Shown here piece by piece: positions 48,759-57,966 of a stretch of 64,000 nucleotides of DNA. The number at the start of each line of letters is the position of its first letter. Positions within the stretch are counted from its first letter, which is position 1. This DNA comes from Pseudomonas pohangensis (GTDB taxonomy: Bacteria; Pseudomonadota; Gammaproteobacteria; Pseudomonadales; Pseudomonadaceae), in assembly GCF_900105995.1 (NCBI RefSeq), contig NZ_LT629785.1, positions 3,534,001 through 3,598,000 of the forward strand. The letters run 5' to 3'. The notes beneath the pieces were generated by a model. The model worked only from the letters and a program-made list of their open reading frames with translations, made no database searches and was not told the DNA's origin. A program made the position numbers and the translations under genes.

Positions 48759-49784
48759 ATGAGGAAATCACTACTCGCCCTGCTGCTGCTCACCGCCTGC
48801 GGATTGGCTCAGGCTGAAGTGCAGCTCAAGAGCGGCCATCCAGATACCTATACCGTGGTCAAGGGCGATACCTTGTGGGATATCTCCGGGAAGTTCCTGA
48901 CCCAGCCATGGAAATGGCCGGAAATCTGGCATGCCAACCCGCAGATCGAGAATCCCAACCTGATTTATCCGGGCGACAGATTAAGTCTGGTGTATATCGA
49001 TGGTCAGCCGCGGCTGAGCCTGGATCGTGGTGCATCCCGCGGCACCATCAAGTTGTCGCCGGGCGTCCGCAGTACTCCCATGGTTGATGCCATTCCACCT
49101 ATTCCGCTGGAAGCCATTCGCGCCTTCCTGATCAGAAACCGCGTGGTCGACAGCGAAGAGGACTTCAAGCAGGCGCCTTATGTGGTCGCGGGTGAAGGTC
49201 AGGGCGTGGTCTATGGCGCCGGCAATACCATCTATGCCCGCGGAGACTTTTCCGCACCGCAGCCAGGCTACCGGATCCTGCGTCAGGGCAAGGTTTACAA
49301 GGACCCGGTGACCAACGAGTTCCTCGGCATCAACGCCAACAGTATCGGTGGCGGTGACCTGAAGGCCGTCGAAGGTGAAATAGCCACCCTGTACGTTACC
49401 GATACTTCCGAAGAAATCCGCCGTGGTGACCGCCTGTTCCCTTCGCTGGAAGGCGTGATCAACTCCAGCTTCCAGCCCAGCGCGCCGAGCCAGCAGATCG
49501 ATGGCGAAATCATTGATGTCCCGCGTGGTGTCAACATCGTCGGTGCCATGGACGTGGTCACGCTGAACAAGGGTGCCCGCGACGGTCTGGTTCCCGGCAG
49601 CGTGCTGGCGATTTTCAAGACAGGTGAAACTATCCGTGATGTGGAAACCGGCAAGCAGCTGAAGATGCCCGATGAAGAGGCCGGTGTGCTGATGGTTTTT
49701 CATGCGTTCGACAAGGTCAGCTACGCGCTGGTGATGCGGGCGCATCGACAACTCAAGGTCGGCGACAAGGTGCATAATCCGTAA
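48759..49784 (+). CDS. tsaP: LysM-domain type IV pilus secretin-associated protein TsaP
   Basis: The 341-residue protein has a signal peptide (MRKSLLALLLLTACGLAQAE), then a LysM domain (about residues 28-75: YTVVKGDTLWDISGKFL; WPEIWHANPQIENPNLIYPG) that binds peptidoglycan. The rest resembles the FlgT-C-like domain of TsaP, ending NKGARDGLVPGSVLAIFKTG. P. aeruginosa has TsaP, which supports the PilQ secretin, at the same place between def and dprA. The Cys in LTACGLAQA is not a proper lipobox. AAAGGGA precedes the ATG by about 8-9 nt. Confidence 0.88.
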   Translation: MRKSLLALLLLTACGLAQAEVQLKSGHPDTYTVVKGDTLWDISGKFLTQPWKWPEIWHANPQIENPNLIYPGDRLSLVYIDGQPRLSLDRGASRGTIKLSPGVRSTPMVDAIPPIPLEAIRAFLIRNRVVDSEEDFKQAPYVVAGEGQGVVYGAGNTIYARGDFSAPQPGYRILRQGKVYKDPVTNEFLGINANSIGGGDLKAVEGEIATLYVTDTSEEIRRGDRLFPSLEGVINSSFQPSAPSQQIDGEIIDVPRGVNIVGAMDVVTLNKGARDGLVPGSVLAIFKTGETIRDVETGKQLKMPDEEAGVLMVFHAFDKVSYALVMRAHRQLKVGDKVHNP

Positions 49785-49790
49785 TACCTG

Positions 49791-49814
49791 AACCCCCGCC
49801 AATGCGGGGGTTTT
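49791..49814 (+). terminator. Intrinsic terminator of tsaP
   Basis: AACCCCCGC (49791-49799) pairs with GCGGGGGTT (49804-49812) around a 4-nt loop, and two further T residues follow. It begins 6 bp after the tsaP stop. Confidence 0.85.
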
Positions 49815-49849
49815 GCTGCATGCCCTGCCAAGAGATCAAGGATGATCCC

Positions 49850-50944
49850 ATGTCTGCAATTTCTCCCGCCGAACTTGAGGCGCGTCTGCGCCTGCACAGC
49901 CTGCCCGATATTGGTCCGCGGCGCTTTCATCGCCTGATTGAAGCTTTTGGTGATGCCGCCTCCGCGATCGCGGCACCTGCTGCGGCCTGGCGCGCACTGG
50001 GGCTGCCTGCCGGTTGTGCCGAGCAGCGCCGCAGCGAGTCGATACGGCTGCAGGCCGCCGCGGCCCTGCGCTGGCTTGAGCAGCCCGGCCAGCAGCTGAT
50101 GATGTGGGATAACCTGGCGTATCCCGGCCTGCTAGCCGAGCTGAACGATGCCCCGCCGTTGTTATTTGTCGCCGGTGCGCCAGGGATTCTCGAGCAGCCA
50201 CAGCTGGCCATGGTCGGTAGCCGGCGTGCCAGTCGCCCGGGGCTGGATACGGCACAGAGTTTTGCCCGTGCGCTGGCGGCCGGTGGTTTCACCATCACCA
50301 GTGGGCTGGCGCTGGGGATCGACGGTGCAGCGCATCAGGGCGCGCTGGATGTATCAGGCAAAACCATTGCTGTGCTGGGGACCGGCCTGCAGCAGATCTA
50401 TCCTGCCCGGCACGCCGCTCTGGCGCAGCGCATTGTCGAGGGTGGCGGCGCCCTGGTATCCGAGTTGCCACTGGGCAGCGCAGCCCATGCGAGCAATTTT
50501 CCACGGCGCAATCGCATCATCAGTGGCTTGTCCCTTGGCGTACTGGTGGTAGAGGCGAGTCCGGCCAGTGGTTCTTTGATCACCGCGCGGCTGGCTGCGG
50601 AACAGGGCCGCGAGGTGTACGCCATTCCCGGTTCGATTCATCACCCCGGCGCGCGCGGTTGCCATCAGCTGATCCGTGACGGGGCGACGCTGGTGGAGAG
50701 CGTCGAGCACATACTGCAGGCGTTGCGCGGCTGGCAACTCGGTGCAGCAGAACCGCAGTCCGAACCGCGCACGCAACCATTGTCGCCATTGCTCAAGCTG
50801 CTGCGCGCCGCGCCACTGACGGCGGAACAGCTTGCGGGCAGTCTGGGCTGGCCGTTGAGCCAAACGCTGGCGGCCTTGACCGAGCTGGAACTGGGCGGAC
50901 AAGCCTGTTGCGAGTCCGGACTGTGGGTGTTTCGCCGCGCCTGA
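49850..50944 (+). CDS. dprA: DNA processing protein DprA
   Basis: The 364-residue protein protects incoming single-stranded DNA in transformation and loads RecA. N-terminal helix-hairpin/SAM-like domain (LRLHSLPDIGPRRFHRLIEA) is followed by the Rossmann-like domain with AMVGSRRASRPGLDTA, SGLALGIDGAAHQGAL and SELPLGSAAHASNFPRRNRI. A C-terminal winged-helix domain (about residues 300-360) is present. The ATG at 49850 has AAGGA 8 nt upstream. tsaC follows. Confidence 0.95.
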   Translation: MSAISPAELEARLRLHSLPDIGPRRFHRLIEAFGDAASAIAAPAAAWRALGLPAGCAEQRRSESIRLQAAAALRWLEQPGQQLMMWDNLAYPGLLAELNDAPPLLFVAGAPGILEQPQLAMVGSRRASRPGLDTAQSFARALAAGGFTITSGLALGIDGAAHQGALDVSGKTIAVLGTGLQQIYPARHAALAQRIVEGGGALVSELPLGSAAHASNFPRRNRIISGLSLGVLVVEASPASGSLITARLAAEQGREVYAIPGSIHHPGARGCHQLIRDGATLVESVEHILQALRGWQLGAAEPQSEPRTQPLSPLLKLLRAAPLTAEQLAGSLGWPLSQTLAALTELELGGQACCESGLWVFRRA

Positions 50945-50982
50945 AGCTTTACACTGCCGGGCATCGCAAGCCGGAGGTGGAA

Positions 50983-51540
50983 ATGGCGAGTCAATGGCAA
51001 ATAAGCAGGGCGGCGCGCCTGGTGCGTGCTGGCGGAGTAATCGCCTACCCGACCGAGGCGGTGTGGGGTCTGGGTTGTGATCCGTGGAATGCGCTCGCGG
51101 TGGAGCGCCTGCTGGCGCTTAAACAGCGCGATCCGGCCAAGGGTCTGATACTGGTGGCCGCGGCCATCGAGCAATTCGACTTTCTGCTGGATGATCTGCC
51201 CGAGCGCTGGCTGGATCGTCTGGCCAGTACCTGGCCGGGCCCGCATACCTGGCTGGTCCCGCATCGGCAGAGATTGCCTGGCTGGATCAGCGGTGAACAC
51301 GACAGTGTGGCCTTGCGCGTCAGCGATCACCCCCTGGTGTGTGAGTTGTGCGCAGCCTGCGGGCCGCTGGTATCGACTTCAGCCAACCCGGCAGGCAGAC
51401 CGGCTGCACGCAGTCGCTTGCGTGTGCAGCAGTATTTTTCCGCTCAGCTCGATGGCCTGCTGAACGGGCCGCTGGGTGGCCGCAAGAACCCCAGTACGAT
51501 TCGTGATCTGGCGACGGCAGAGGTGCTGCGGCCTGCCTGA
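50983..51540 (+). CDS. tsaC: Threonylcarbamoyl-AMP synthase TsaC
   Basis: The 185-residue YrdC-domain protein makes threonylcarbamoyl-AMP for t6A37 of tRNA. IAYPTEAVWGLGCDP near residue 20 and LKQRDPAKGLILV (KRxxxKp signature), plus VSTSANPAGRPA, are conserved. Start at 50983 is preceded by GGAGG 5-6 nt upstream and gives the same length as in P. aeruginosa. It is 38 bp after dprA. Confidence 0.95.
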   Translation: MASQWQISRAARLVRAGGVIAYPTEAVWGLGCDPWNALAVERLLALKQRDPAKGLILVAAAIEQFDFLLDDLPERWLDRLASTWPGPHTWLVPHRQRLPGWISGEHDSVALRVSDHPLVCELCAACGPLVSTSANPAGRPAARSRLRVQQYFSAQLDGLLNGPLGGRKNPSTIRDLATAEVLRPA

Positions 51541-51651
51541 ATGGCGGGCTGCAGCCGGCCGGTGCCGGGTGTTAAGGTAGTGCCCTGTCCGTCTGGCGTC
51601 GCTCTGTCGGATGCCAATCCTGTACCAATCTGCCTGCTCAAGGGTGAATCC

Positions 51652-52566
51652 GTGACCGAGCGTATCGAGGCCGTAAAGGCTTATCTGCTGGATCTGCAAG
51701 TACGTATCTGTACCGCACTGGAAAATGAAGACGGCCGCGCCAGCTTCGCCGAGGAGAGCTGGCAGCGTCCTGCGGGTGGCGGTGGCCGCACCCGGGTTAT
51801 TGGCGCTGGTGCGCTGATCGAAAAAGGCGGGGTGAATTTCTCCCATGTGTTTGGTGACTCCCTGCCGCCCTCGGCCAGTGCCCATCGCCCGGAACTGGCC
51901 GGGCGTACCTTTCAGGCGCTGGGCGTGTCTCTGGTGATTCATCCGGAAAATCCGCATGTACCGACGTCGCACGCCAATGTGCGGTTCTTCTGTGCGGAAA
52001 AACCGGGGGAGGAGCCGGTCTGGTGGTTCGGTGGCGGCTTTGACCTAACGCCCTACTACGCCGTCGAGGAGGATTGCGTACATTGGCATCAGGTGGCGCG
52101 TGCGGCTTGCGAACCCTTTGGTCCCGGGGTGTACGGGCGTTACAAGGAGTGGTGTGACCGTTACTTCCACCTCAAGCACCGCGGTGAACCGCGCGGGATT
52201 GGCGGATTGTTCTTTGATGACCTCAACGAGTGGGATTTCGACACCTGCTTCGCCTTCATGCGTGCGATTGGCGATGCCTATATCGATGCCTACCTGCCGA
52301 TCGTGCAGCGCCGCAAGCTGACCCCTTACGGGGAGCGCGAGCGCGAGTTTCAGGCTTTCCGTCGCGGCCGCTATGTCGAGTTCAATCTGGTCTACGACCG
52401 CGGCACACTGTTCGGCCTGCAGTCCGGTGGTCGTACCGAATCAATTCTCATGTCATTACCGCCCGTGGTGCGCTGGGGCTATGACTGGAAGCCCGAACCC
52501 GCAACCGCGGAAGCGCGCCTGACCGAGTACTTTCTCACCGACCGCGACTGGCTGGGTCTGAACTAG
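51652..52566 (+). CDS. hemF: Oxygen-dependent coproporphyrinogen III oxidase
   Basis: The 304-residue enzyme converts coproporphyrinogen III to protoporphyrinogen IX in heme synthesis, using O2. Signatures are RPAGGGGRTRVIG, GGVNFSHVFGD, FGGGFDLTPYY and DCVHWHQVA. A GTG start at 51652 (VTERIEAVKAY) has AAGGG 8 nt upstream and matches family length. It lies 111 bp after tsaC; in P. aeruginosa an extra quinone oxidoreductase gene is found in between, which is absent here. Confidence 0.96.
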   Translation: MTERIEAVKAYLLDLQVRICTALENEDGRASFAEESWQRPAGGGGRTRVIGAGALIEKGGVNFSHVFGDSLPPSASAHRPELAGRTFQALGVSLVIHPENPHVPTSHANVRFFCAEKPGEEPVWWFGGGFDLTPYYAVEEDCVHWHQVARAACEPFGPGVYGRYKEWCDRYFHLKHRGEPRGIGGLFFDDLNEWDFDTCFAFMRAIGDAYIDAYLPIVQRRKLTPYGEREREFQAFRRGRYVEFNLVYDRGTLFGLQSGGRTESILMSLPPVVRWGYDWKPEPATAEARLTEYFLTDRDWLGLN

Positions 52567-52628
52567 CCATCTGCCCTCGCCCACCCCTGGCGTCGGGCGA
52601 GCCACTTCAACCCAGCAAAGGTCAGTCC

Positions 52629-53459
52629 ATGGATCGTTATGGCGTGTTTGGCAACCCGATTGCCCACAGCAAATCACCGCTGATACATCAACTGTTTGCC
52701 GAGCAGACCGGACAGGTGCTCAGTTATGAAACCCTGCTGGCGCCGCTGGACAACTTCAGCGGCTTTGCCCGTGCTTTTTTTGCCAGTGGCGGCTGCGGGG
52801 CAAACGTCACCGTGCCGTTCAAGCAACAAGCCTTCCGCCTGGCAGACCAGCTCAGCCCCCGCGCCCGCCGGGCCGGTGCGGTAAATACCCTGAAGAAGCT
52901 GGAAACTGGTGCCTTGCTGGGCGACAACACGGATGGTGCCGGTCTGGTCCGCGACCTCTCAGGCAATGCAGGAATCCCCTTGCGCGGCCAGCGCATCCTG
53001 TTACTCGGTGCTGGCGGTGCCGTGCGCGGGGTGCTTGAGCCCTTGCTGGCAGAGCATCCGGCAGCGCTGGTGATTGCCAATCGCACGGTGGAAAAGGCCG
53101 AGCAACTGGCCCATGAGTTTGCTGATCTTGGTCCGGTTGCGGCCAGTGCCTATGACTGGCTGGACGAGCCGGTCGATCTGATCATCAATGGCACGTCAGC
53201 CAGTCTCGCCGGAGCGCTGCCACCCCTGGCGGCAAGCCTGGTGCAGCCGGGGCATACCTGTTGTTACGACATGATGTATGGCCGTGAGCCAACCCCGTTC
53301 AACCACTGGGCCAGCCAGCTGGGCGCGCGCCAGACGCTGGATGGGCTGGGCATGCTGGTCGAGCAGGCGGCCGAGGCGTTTTTCCTCTGGCGTGCTGTGC
53401 GGCCACAGACGGCGCCGGTGCAGGAGCGCTTGCGCCGGCAGTTGCAGGCAAGCGGCTGA
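52629..53459 (+). CDS. aroE: Shikimate dehydrogenase (NADP+)
   Basis: The 276-residue enzyme reduces 3-dehydroshikimate in the aromatic amino-acid pathway. N-terminal substrate site YGVFGNPIAHSKSPLIHQLF, then GANVTVPFKQQAF with the catalytic Lys, DNTDGAGLVRDL, and the NADP loop LLLGAGGAVRGVLEPLL with VIANRTVEKA. It follows hemF by 62 bp on the same strand. Confidence 0.96.
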   Translation: MDRYGVFGNPIAHSKSPLIHQLFAEQTGQVLSYETLLAPLDNFSGFARAFFASGGCGANVTVPFKQQAFRLADQLSPRARRAGAVNTLKKLETGALLGDNTDGAGLVRDLSGNAGIPLRGQRILLLGAGGAVRGVLEPLLAEHPAALVIANRTVEKAEQLAHEFADLGPVAASAYDWLDEPVDLIINGTSASLAGALPPLAASLVQPGHTCCYDMMYGREPTPFNHWASQLGARQTLDGLGMLVEQAAEAFFLWRAVRPQTAPVQERLRRQLQASG

Positions 53460-53562
53460 GGGTAATCTGCCCTTGGCATGACTTGTGTCTATGTTCGCCC
53501 CGCCGGATGAAGGGACAATCGGGAAAGGTGGTTAGCCCCACACGAAATTAGCCAGTCGAGAG

Positions 53563-54759
53563 ATGCCCATGAACGACAAGCAAGCAGAGACCGAAACCAG
53601 CAACAGCTCCCCGGCAGTAGCCCCGGCCATGGCAGCACCCCGCAGGGTGCGCCGGGCACCGGCGGCAAAAGCTGCGGCAAACCCTGACGGCGTACTTGGC
53701 GGTGCCGAGCTCGAAGCAAAAATGCTCGATGACTCGATAAAGGCGGTCCGCGAAAGGACTGCCGTGGCGGTCGAGGACATCCTTGCGCACATTGACCCGC
53801 AGGATGTAACCAGCCTGCGCGATACCCTGGAAACCTTTGTGCAGGGCCTGTCGCAAGATGATGCCGAAGCCCTGAACAAGGCGTTGGCCGACAAGGCGGG
53901 CCGGGATTTCAATGGCGGCAGCTCCGACCCGGATGACGAGCTGGCACCGGACTGGCGGCATGGCGGCTATCCCTACAAGAACCGCATGTCGCGCAAACGC
54001 TACGAGCAGGAGAAGTATCACCTGCAAGTCGAACTGCTCAAGTTGCAGGCCTGGGTCAAGGAAACCGGGCAGAAGGTGGTGATTCTGTTCGAGGGCCGGG
54101 ATGCGGCGGGCAAGGGGGGCTCGATCAAGCGCTTCATGGAGCATCTGAATCCGCGTGGTTCACGCATCGTGGCGCTGGAAAAGCCTACCGAAGTCGAGCG
54201 CGGCCAGTGGTATTTCCAGCGTTATGTACAGCACTTGCCGACTGCCGGGGAGATCGTCATGTTCGACCGCTCCTGGTACAACCGTGCCGGGGTAGAACGG
54301 GTCATGGGCTTTTGCTCGGAGGCCGAGTATCTCGAATTCATGCGTCAGGCTCCGGAGTTCGAGCGCATGCTGGCGCACAACAATGTGCACCTGATCAAGT
54401 TCTGGTTCTCGGTCAGTCAGGAAGAGCAGCGCCGGCGCTTCAAGGAGCGCGAAAAACATCCACTCAAGCAGTGGAAGCTCAGCCCGATCGACCTGGCCTC
54501 GCTGGACAAGTGGGACGACTACACCAAGGCCAAAGAGGCGATGTTCTTCTACACGGATACCGCCGATGCGCCCTGGACGGTGATCAAGTCCACCTGCAAG
54601 AAACGCGCACGCCTGAATGCCATGCGCTATGTCCTGCACAAGCTGCCGTATACCGGCAAGGACCTGAAACAGATCGACAGTCTTGACCCGCTGATAGTCG
54701 GGCGTGCCAATGTGGTTTACGAACGCGGCGAAAAAGTATCGGACGTACCGATCCTCTGA
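53563..54759 (+). CDS. ppk2: Polyphosphate kinase 2 (PPK2) family protein, 398 aa
   Basis: The core from about residue 140 is a class I PPK2 kinase that moves phosphate between polyphosphate and nucleoside diphosphates. Walker A is EGRDAAGKGGSIKRFMEH (178-195), and the Walker B/lid segment is FDRSWYNRAGVERVMGF (234-250); FVQGLSQDD and SRKRYEQEKYHLQVELLKLQ precede it. The first 130 residues are a low-complexity Ala/Pro-rich tail and a helical region not needed for the fold. The ATG at 53569 (MNDKQ) is equally possible as start. Confidence 0.92.
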   Translation: MPMNDKQAETETSNSSPAVAPAMAAPRRVRRAPAAKAAANPDGVLGGAELEAKMLDDSIKAVRERTAVAVEDILAHIDPQDVTSLRDTLETFVQGLSQDDAEALNKALADKAGRDFNGGSSDPDDELAPDWRHGGYPYKNRMSRKRYEQEKYHLQVELLKLQAWVKETGQKVVILFEGRDAAGKGGSIKRFMEHLNPRGSRIVALEKPTEVERGQWYFQRYVQHLPTAGEIVMFDRSWYNRAGVERVMGFCSEAEYLEFMRQAPEFERMLAHNNVHLIKFWFSVSQEEQRRRFKEREKHPLKQWKLSPIDLASLDKWDDYTKAKEAMFFYTDTADAPWTVIKSTCKKRARLNAMRYVLHKLPYTGKDLKQIDSLDPLIVGRANVVYERGEKVSDVPIL

Positions 54760-54827
54760 CCGAGGTGGGCGCAGCGCTTGGCAGAGGTATACTGCGCCCT
54801 TCTCCTCCAGTTGCCGGTAATTTTCTC

Positions 54828-55712
54828 GTGAAGCTTCGACATTTCGTACTCATGCTGCTGTGCAGCAGCGCTTTGATCGCCTTGCCCGGTCTGGCGGCCA
54901 CTGCCGCGAAGACCCAGCAGATTGCCTCCGGCAGCGGCCTGGTGATTGACCTGCAAACCAATCAGGTACTGTATGCCAGCAATCCTGACTGGGTGGCGCC
55001 GATCGCTTCGGTGACCAAGCTGATGACTGCGGTAGTGGCACTGGATGCCAAGCTGCCGATGGATCAGCAGTTGCCGATCATCATTCGCGACGTACCGGAG
55101 ATGCGCGGGGTGTATTCGCGGGTACGCATTGGCAGTGAAATCAGTCGCAAGGACATGCTGCAGCTGGCACTGATGTCTTCGGAGAACCGTGCTGCTGCCA
55201 GTCTGGCGCATCATTATCCGGGTGGGGTCAAAGCTTTTGTCGCTGCCATGAATACCAAGGCCAAGGCACTGGGCATGAGCCATACCCATTTCGTCGAGCC
55301 GACCGGACTATCGGAAAAGAATGTGTCCACCGCCAATGACCTGGTCAAGCTGCTCAAGGCCAGTCAGCAGTACCCGTTGATCGGCCAGTACAGCACCACC
55401 CGCGAGAAGACCCAGAGCTTTCGCAAACCCAGTTACACGCTGGGTTTTCGCAATACCAACCGGCTGGTGTACAAGCCCGACTGGAGCATCCAGCTGACCA
55501 AGACCGGCTTTACCAATGAAGCCGGGCACTGTCTGGTGATGCGTACCCGTATGGACGGCCGCCCCGTGGCCTTCGTGGTGCTGGATGCCTACGGCAAGTA
55601 CACCCACATGGCCGATGCCAACCGCCTGAAGAAGTGGCTGGAAACCGGCAAGGTCAGCCCGGTGCCGGCAGCGGCCTTGAGCTACAAGGCGCAGAAGCTT
55701 TCGCAGCGCTGA
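54828..55712 (+). CDS. pbpG: D-alanyl-D-alanine endopeptidase, PbpG (PBP7) type
   Basis: The 294-residue periplasmic enzyme has a signal peptide (residues 1 to about 25, ending LAATA). It has the serine DD-peptidase motifs: APIASVTKLMTAVVAL (SxxK), SSENRAAASLA (SxN) and LTKTGFTNEAG (KTG). It cuts DD-crosslinks in peptidoglycan. The short length without a C-terminal PBP5-type domain favours PbpG over DacA/DacC. A GTG start at 54828 (VKLRHFVLML) is chosen because the signal peptide begins there. Confidence 0.9.
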   Translation: MKLRHFVLMLLCSSALIALPGLAATAAKTQQIASGSGLVIDLQTNQVLYASNPDWVAPIASVTKLMTAVVALDAKLPMDQQLPIIIRDVPEMRGVYSRVRIGSEISRKDMLQLALMSSENRAAASLAHHYPGGVKAFVAAMNTKAKALGMSHTHFVEPTGLSEKNVSTANDLVKLLKASQQYPLIGQYSTTREKTQSFRKPSYTLGFRNTNRLVYKPDWSIQLTKTGFTNEAGHCLVMRTRMDGRPVAFVVLDAYGKYTHMADANRLKKWLETGKVSPVPAAALSYKAQKLSQR

Positions 55713-55743
55713 AGAGCCAGCTGTCGCGAATCAGAAGCGCAAC

Positions 55744-55781
55744 AAAAAGCCGCTGCATCGTTTGGATCGCAGCGGCTTTTT
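55744..55781. terminator. Bidirectional terminator between pbpG and trpA
   Basis: AAAAAGCCGCTGC (55744-55756) and GCAGCGGCTTTTT (55769-55781) form a 13-bp perfect stem with an A-run on one side and a T-run on the other. It lies between convergent genes, 32 bp past the pbpG stop and 19 bp from the trpA stop, and can work in both directions. Confidence 0.9.
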
Positions 55782-55799
55782 GTTTTCTTCCACAGCGCT

Positions 55800-56609
55800 T
55801 CAATCTCTTGCTTGACGGACTCCAGCAGCCAGTTCGCGACACAGGCTGAGTACACCATCAATCGCCTGCTGTTGCGTGGTCGCGCTGGCAATCTGGTCAA
55901 CCAGCGCCGAGCCGACCACCACGCCGTCGGCGCGGCGGGCTACATCGGCGGCATGCTCAGGGGTGCGGATGCCGAAACCGATGCACAGTGGCAGTTCGGT
56001 GTGGCGGCGCAGGCGGGCCACGGCCTGCTCGACATGAGCCATGGTTGCCGCACCGGCGCCGGTCACACCGGCTACCGAGACGTAATAGACAAACCCGGAG
56101 CTGCCGTTGAGGACGGTGGGCAGGCGCTGGTCATCGGTGGTCGGCGTGGTCAGGCGGATGAAGTCGATGCCGGCAGCCTGGGCCGGATCACACAGGTCTT
56201 CGTTATGTTCCGGCGGCAGGTCGACCACGATCAGGCCGTCGACGCCGGCAGCCTTGGCGTCTTCGACAAAGCGTGGCACACCGTAGTGGTGGATCGGGTT
56301 GAAGTAGCCCATCAGCACCAGCGGCGTGTCGCTGTTCTCCTCACGGAATTCGCGAACCATCTGCAGGGTTTTCGCCAGCGTCTGCTGCTTGCCCAGCGCG
56401 CGGATGTTGGCCAGCTGGATCGCCGGACCGTCGGCCATCGGATCGGTAAACGGCATACCCAGTTCGATCACGTCGGCACCGGCGGCCGGCAGGCCCTTGA
56501 GGATCGCCAGCGAGGTGGTGTAGTCGGGATCGCCGCCGGTGACGAAGGTGACCAGGGCGGCACGATTCTGTTGTTTCAGTTCGGCAAAGCGCGTGTGCAG
56601 GCGGCTCAT
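55800..56609 (-). CDS. trpA: Tryptophan synthase alpha subunit
   Basis: The 269-residue TIM-barrel subunit cleaves indole-3-glycerol phosphate. It contains VIELGMPFTDPMADGPAIQ (catalytic Glu), LVLMGYFNPIHHYG, LIVVDLPPEH and the phosphate loop GFGIRTPEHA. Its start overlaps the trpB stop by four bases (ATGA), a normal trpBA arrangement. Confidence 0.97.
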   Translation of the reverse strand: MSRLHTRFAELKQQNRAALVTFVTGGDPDYTTSLAILKGLPAAGADVIELGMPFTDPMADGPAIQLANIRALGKQQTLAKTLQMVREFREENSDTPLVLMGYFNPIHHYGVPRFVEDAKAAGVDGLIVVDLPPEHNEDLCDPAQAAGIDFIRLTTPTTDDQRLPTVLNGSSGFVYYVSVAGVTGAGAATMAHVEQAVARLRRHTELPLCIGFGIRTPEHAADVARRADGVVVGSALVDQIASATTQQQAIDGVLSLCRELAAGVRQARD

Positions 56610-57817
56610 GCGTGCTTCTCCTGTTCGCTCATGTGGTGCATTACAGTCTGCATGTCTTTATCGCCACGGCCAGACAGGTTGACCACCATCAGGTGGTCAC
56701 TGGGCAGGTTCGGGGCGCGCTTGAATACTTCAGCCAGCGCATGGGCACTTTCCAGCGCCGGGATGATGCCTTCCAGGCGGCAGCACTGGTGAAAGGCAGC
56801 GAGTGCTTCGTGGTCGGTGATCGAGGTGTACTCGACACGGCCGACATCGTGCAACCAGGCGTGCTCGGGGCCGATGCCGGGGTAGTCGAGACCGGCGGAA
56901 ATCGAGTGGGCGTCGATGATCTGGCCATCGGCGTCCTGCAGCAGGAAGGTGCGGTTGCCATGCAGCACGCCCGGCTCACCACCGTTCAGGCTGGCGGCAT
57001 GCTTGCCGGTTTCGATGCCGTAACCGGCTGCTTCGACGCCGATCATCTGTACGCCCGGTTCGTCGAGGAACGGATGGAACAGGCCGATGGCATTCGAACC
57101 GCCGCCGATGCAGGCGACCAGCGAATCGGGCAGGCGCCCTTCCTTCTCCTGCAGCTGCTCGCGGGTTTCCTTGCCGACCACCGCCTGGAAGTCGCGCACC
57201 AGCTCCGGATAGGGATGCGGGCCGGCTACGGTACCGATCAGGTAAAAAGTACTGTCGACATTGGTCACCCAGTCGCGCAGCGCTTCGTTCATTGCATCCT
57301 TGAGGGTGCCGGTACCGGCGACCACCGGGATTACCTCGGCGCCGAGCAACTTCATGCGGAACACGTTGGCCTGCTGGCGGTCGATGTCGGTGGTGCCCAT
57401 GTAGATCACGCACTGCAGGCCGAATCGGGCGGCCACGGTGGCAGTGGCCACACCATGCATGCCGGCGCCGGTCTCGGCGATGATGCGTTTCTTGCCCATG
57501 CGCCGGGCCAACAGGATCTGGCCGATGCAGTTGTTGATCTTGTGCGCACCGGTGTGATTCAGCTCTTCGCGCTTGAGGTAGATCTTTGCGCCGCCACAGT
57601 GCTCGGTCAGGCGTTCGGCGAAATACAGCGGGCTGGGACGGCCAACATAGTCGCGCTGGAAGTATTTCAGCTCTTCGGCAAATGCCGGGTCGGTTTTGGC
57701 CTTGTCGTATTCACGCTTGAGATCGTGAATCAGCGGCATCAGCGTTTCGGCAACATACTGGCCGCCGAAGTGACCGAACAGGCCGCGGGCATCGGGGCCG
57801 TTGCGAAATGAAGTCAT
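56606..57817 (-). CDS. trpB: Tryptophan synthase beta subunit
   Basis: The 403-residue PLP enzyme joins indole and serine. KREELNHTGAHKINNCIGQ holds the PLP lysine (AHK), and GGGSNAIGLFHPF is the phosphate-binding glycine loop. Start MTSFRNGPDA at 57817 has AGGAG 8 nt upstream; the frame reaches 57958 without support. Transcribed away from trpI. Confidence 0.97.
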   Translation of the reverse strand: MTSFRNGPDARGLFGHFGGQYVAETLMPLIHDLKREYDKAKTDPAFAEELKYFQRDYVGRPSPLYFAERLTEHCGGAKIYLKREELNHTGAHKINNCIGQILLARRMGKKRIIAETGAGMHGVATATVAARFGLQCVIYMGTTDIDRQQANVFRMKLLGAEVIPVVAGTGTLKDAMNEALRDWVTNVDSTFYLIGTVAGPHPYPELVRDFQAVVGKETREQLQEKEGRLPDSLVACIGGGSNAIGLFHPFLDEPGVQMIGVEAAGYGIETGKHAASLNGGEPGVLHGNRTFLLQDADGQIIDAHSISAGLDYPGIGPEHAWLHDVGRVEYTSITDHEALAAFHQCCRLEGIIPALESAHALAEVFKRAPNLPSDHLMVVNLSGRGDKDMQTVMHHMSEQEKHA

Positions 57818-57966
57818 GTTCGTGCTCCTGGGTTGGCTGGGTGCGCCTGTCCGAGCGGTAAAGTGTCGGGCAGGGCGATTTGGCAGTGGATGAAGCCTAA
57901 ACCCGTGCAGTTCGGCAGAAAAGCGATTAGATTGCAGCAACACGTCAGAAAAAGTCACGAATTGAT
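57818..57966. promoter_or_regulatory. Divergent trpBA/trpI control region
   Basis: The 149-bp gap separates trpB (minus) from trpI (plus). In Pseudomonas, TrpI binds here and activates trpBA when indole-3-glycerol phosphate accumulates. I could not assign exact TrpI sites or promoter boxes from the sequence alone. Confidence 0.5.
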
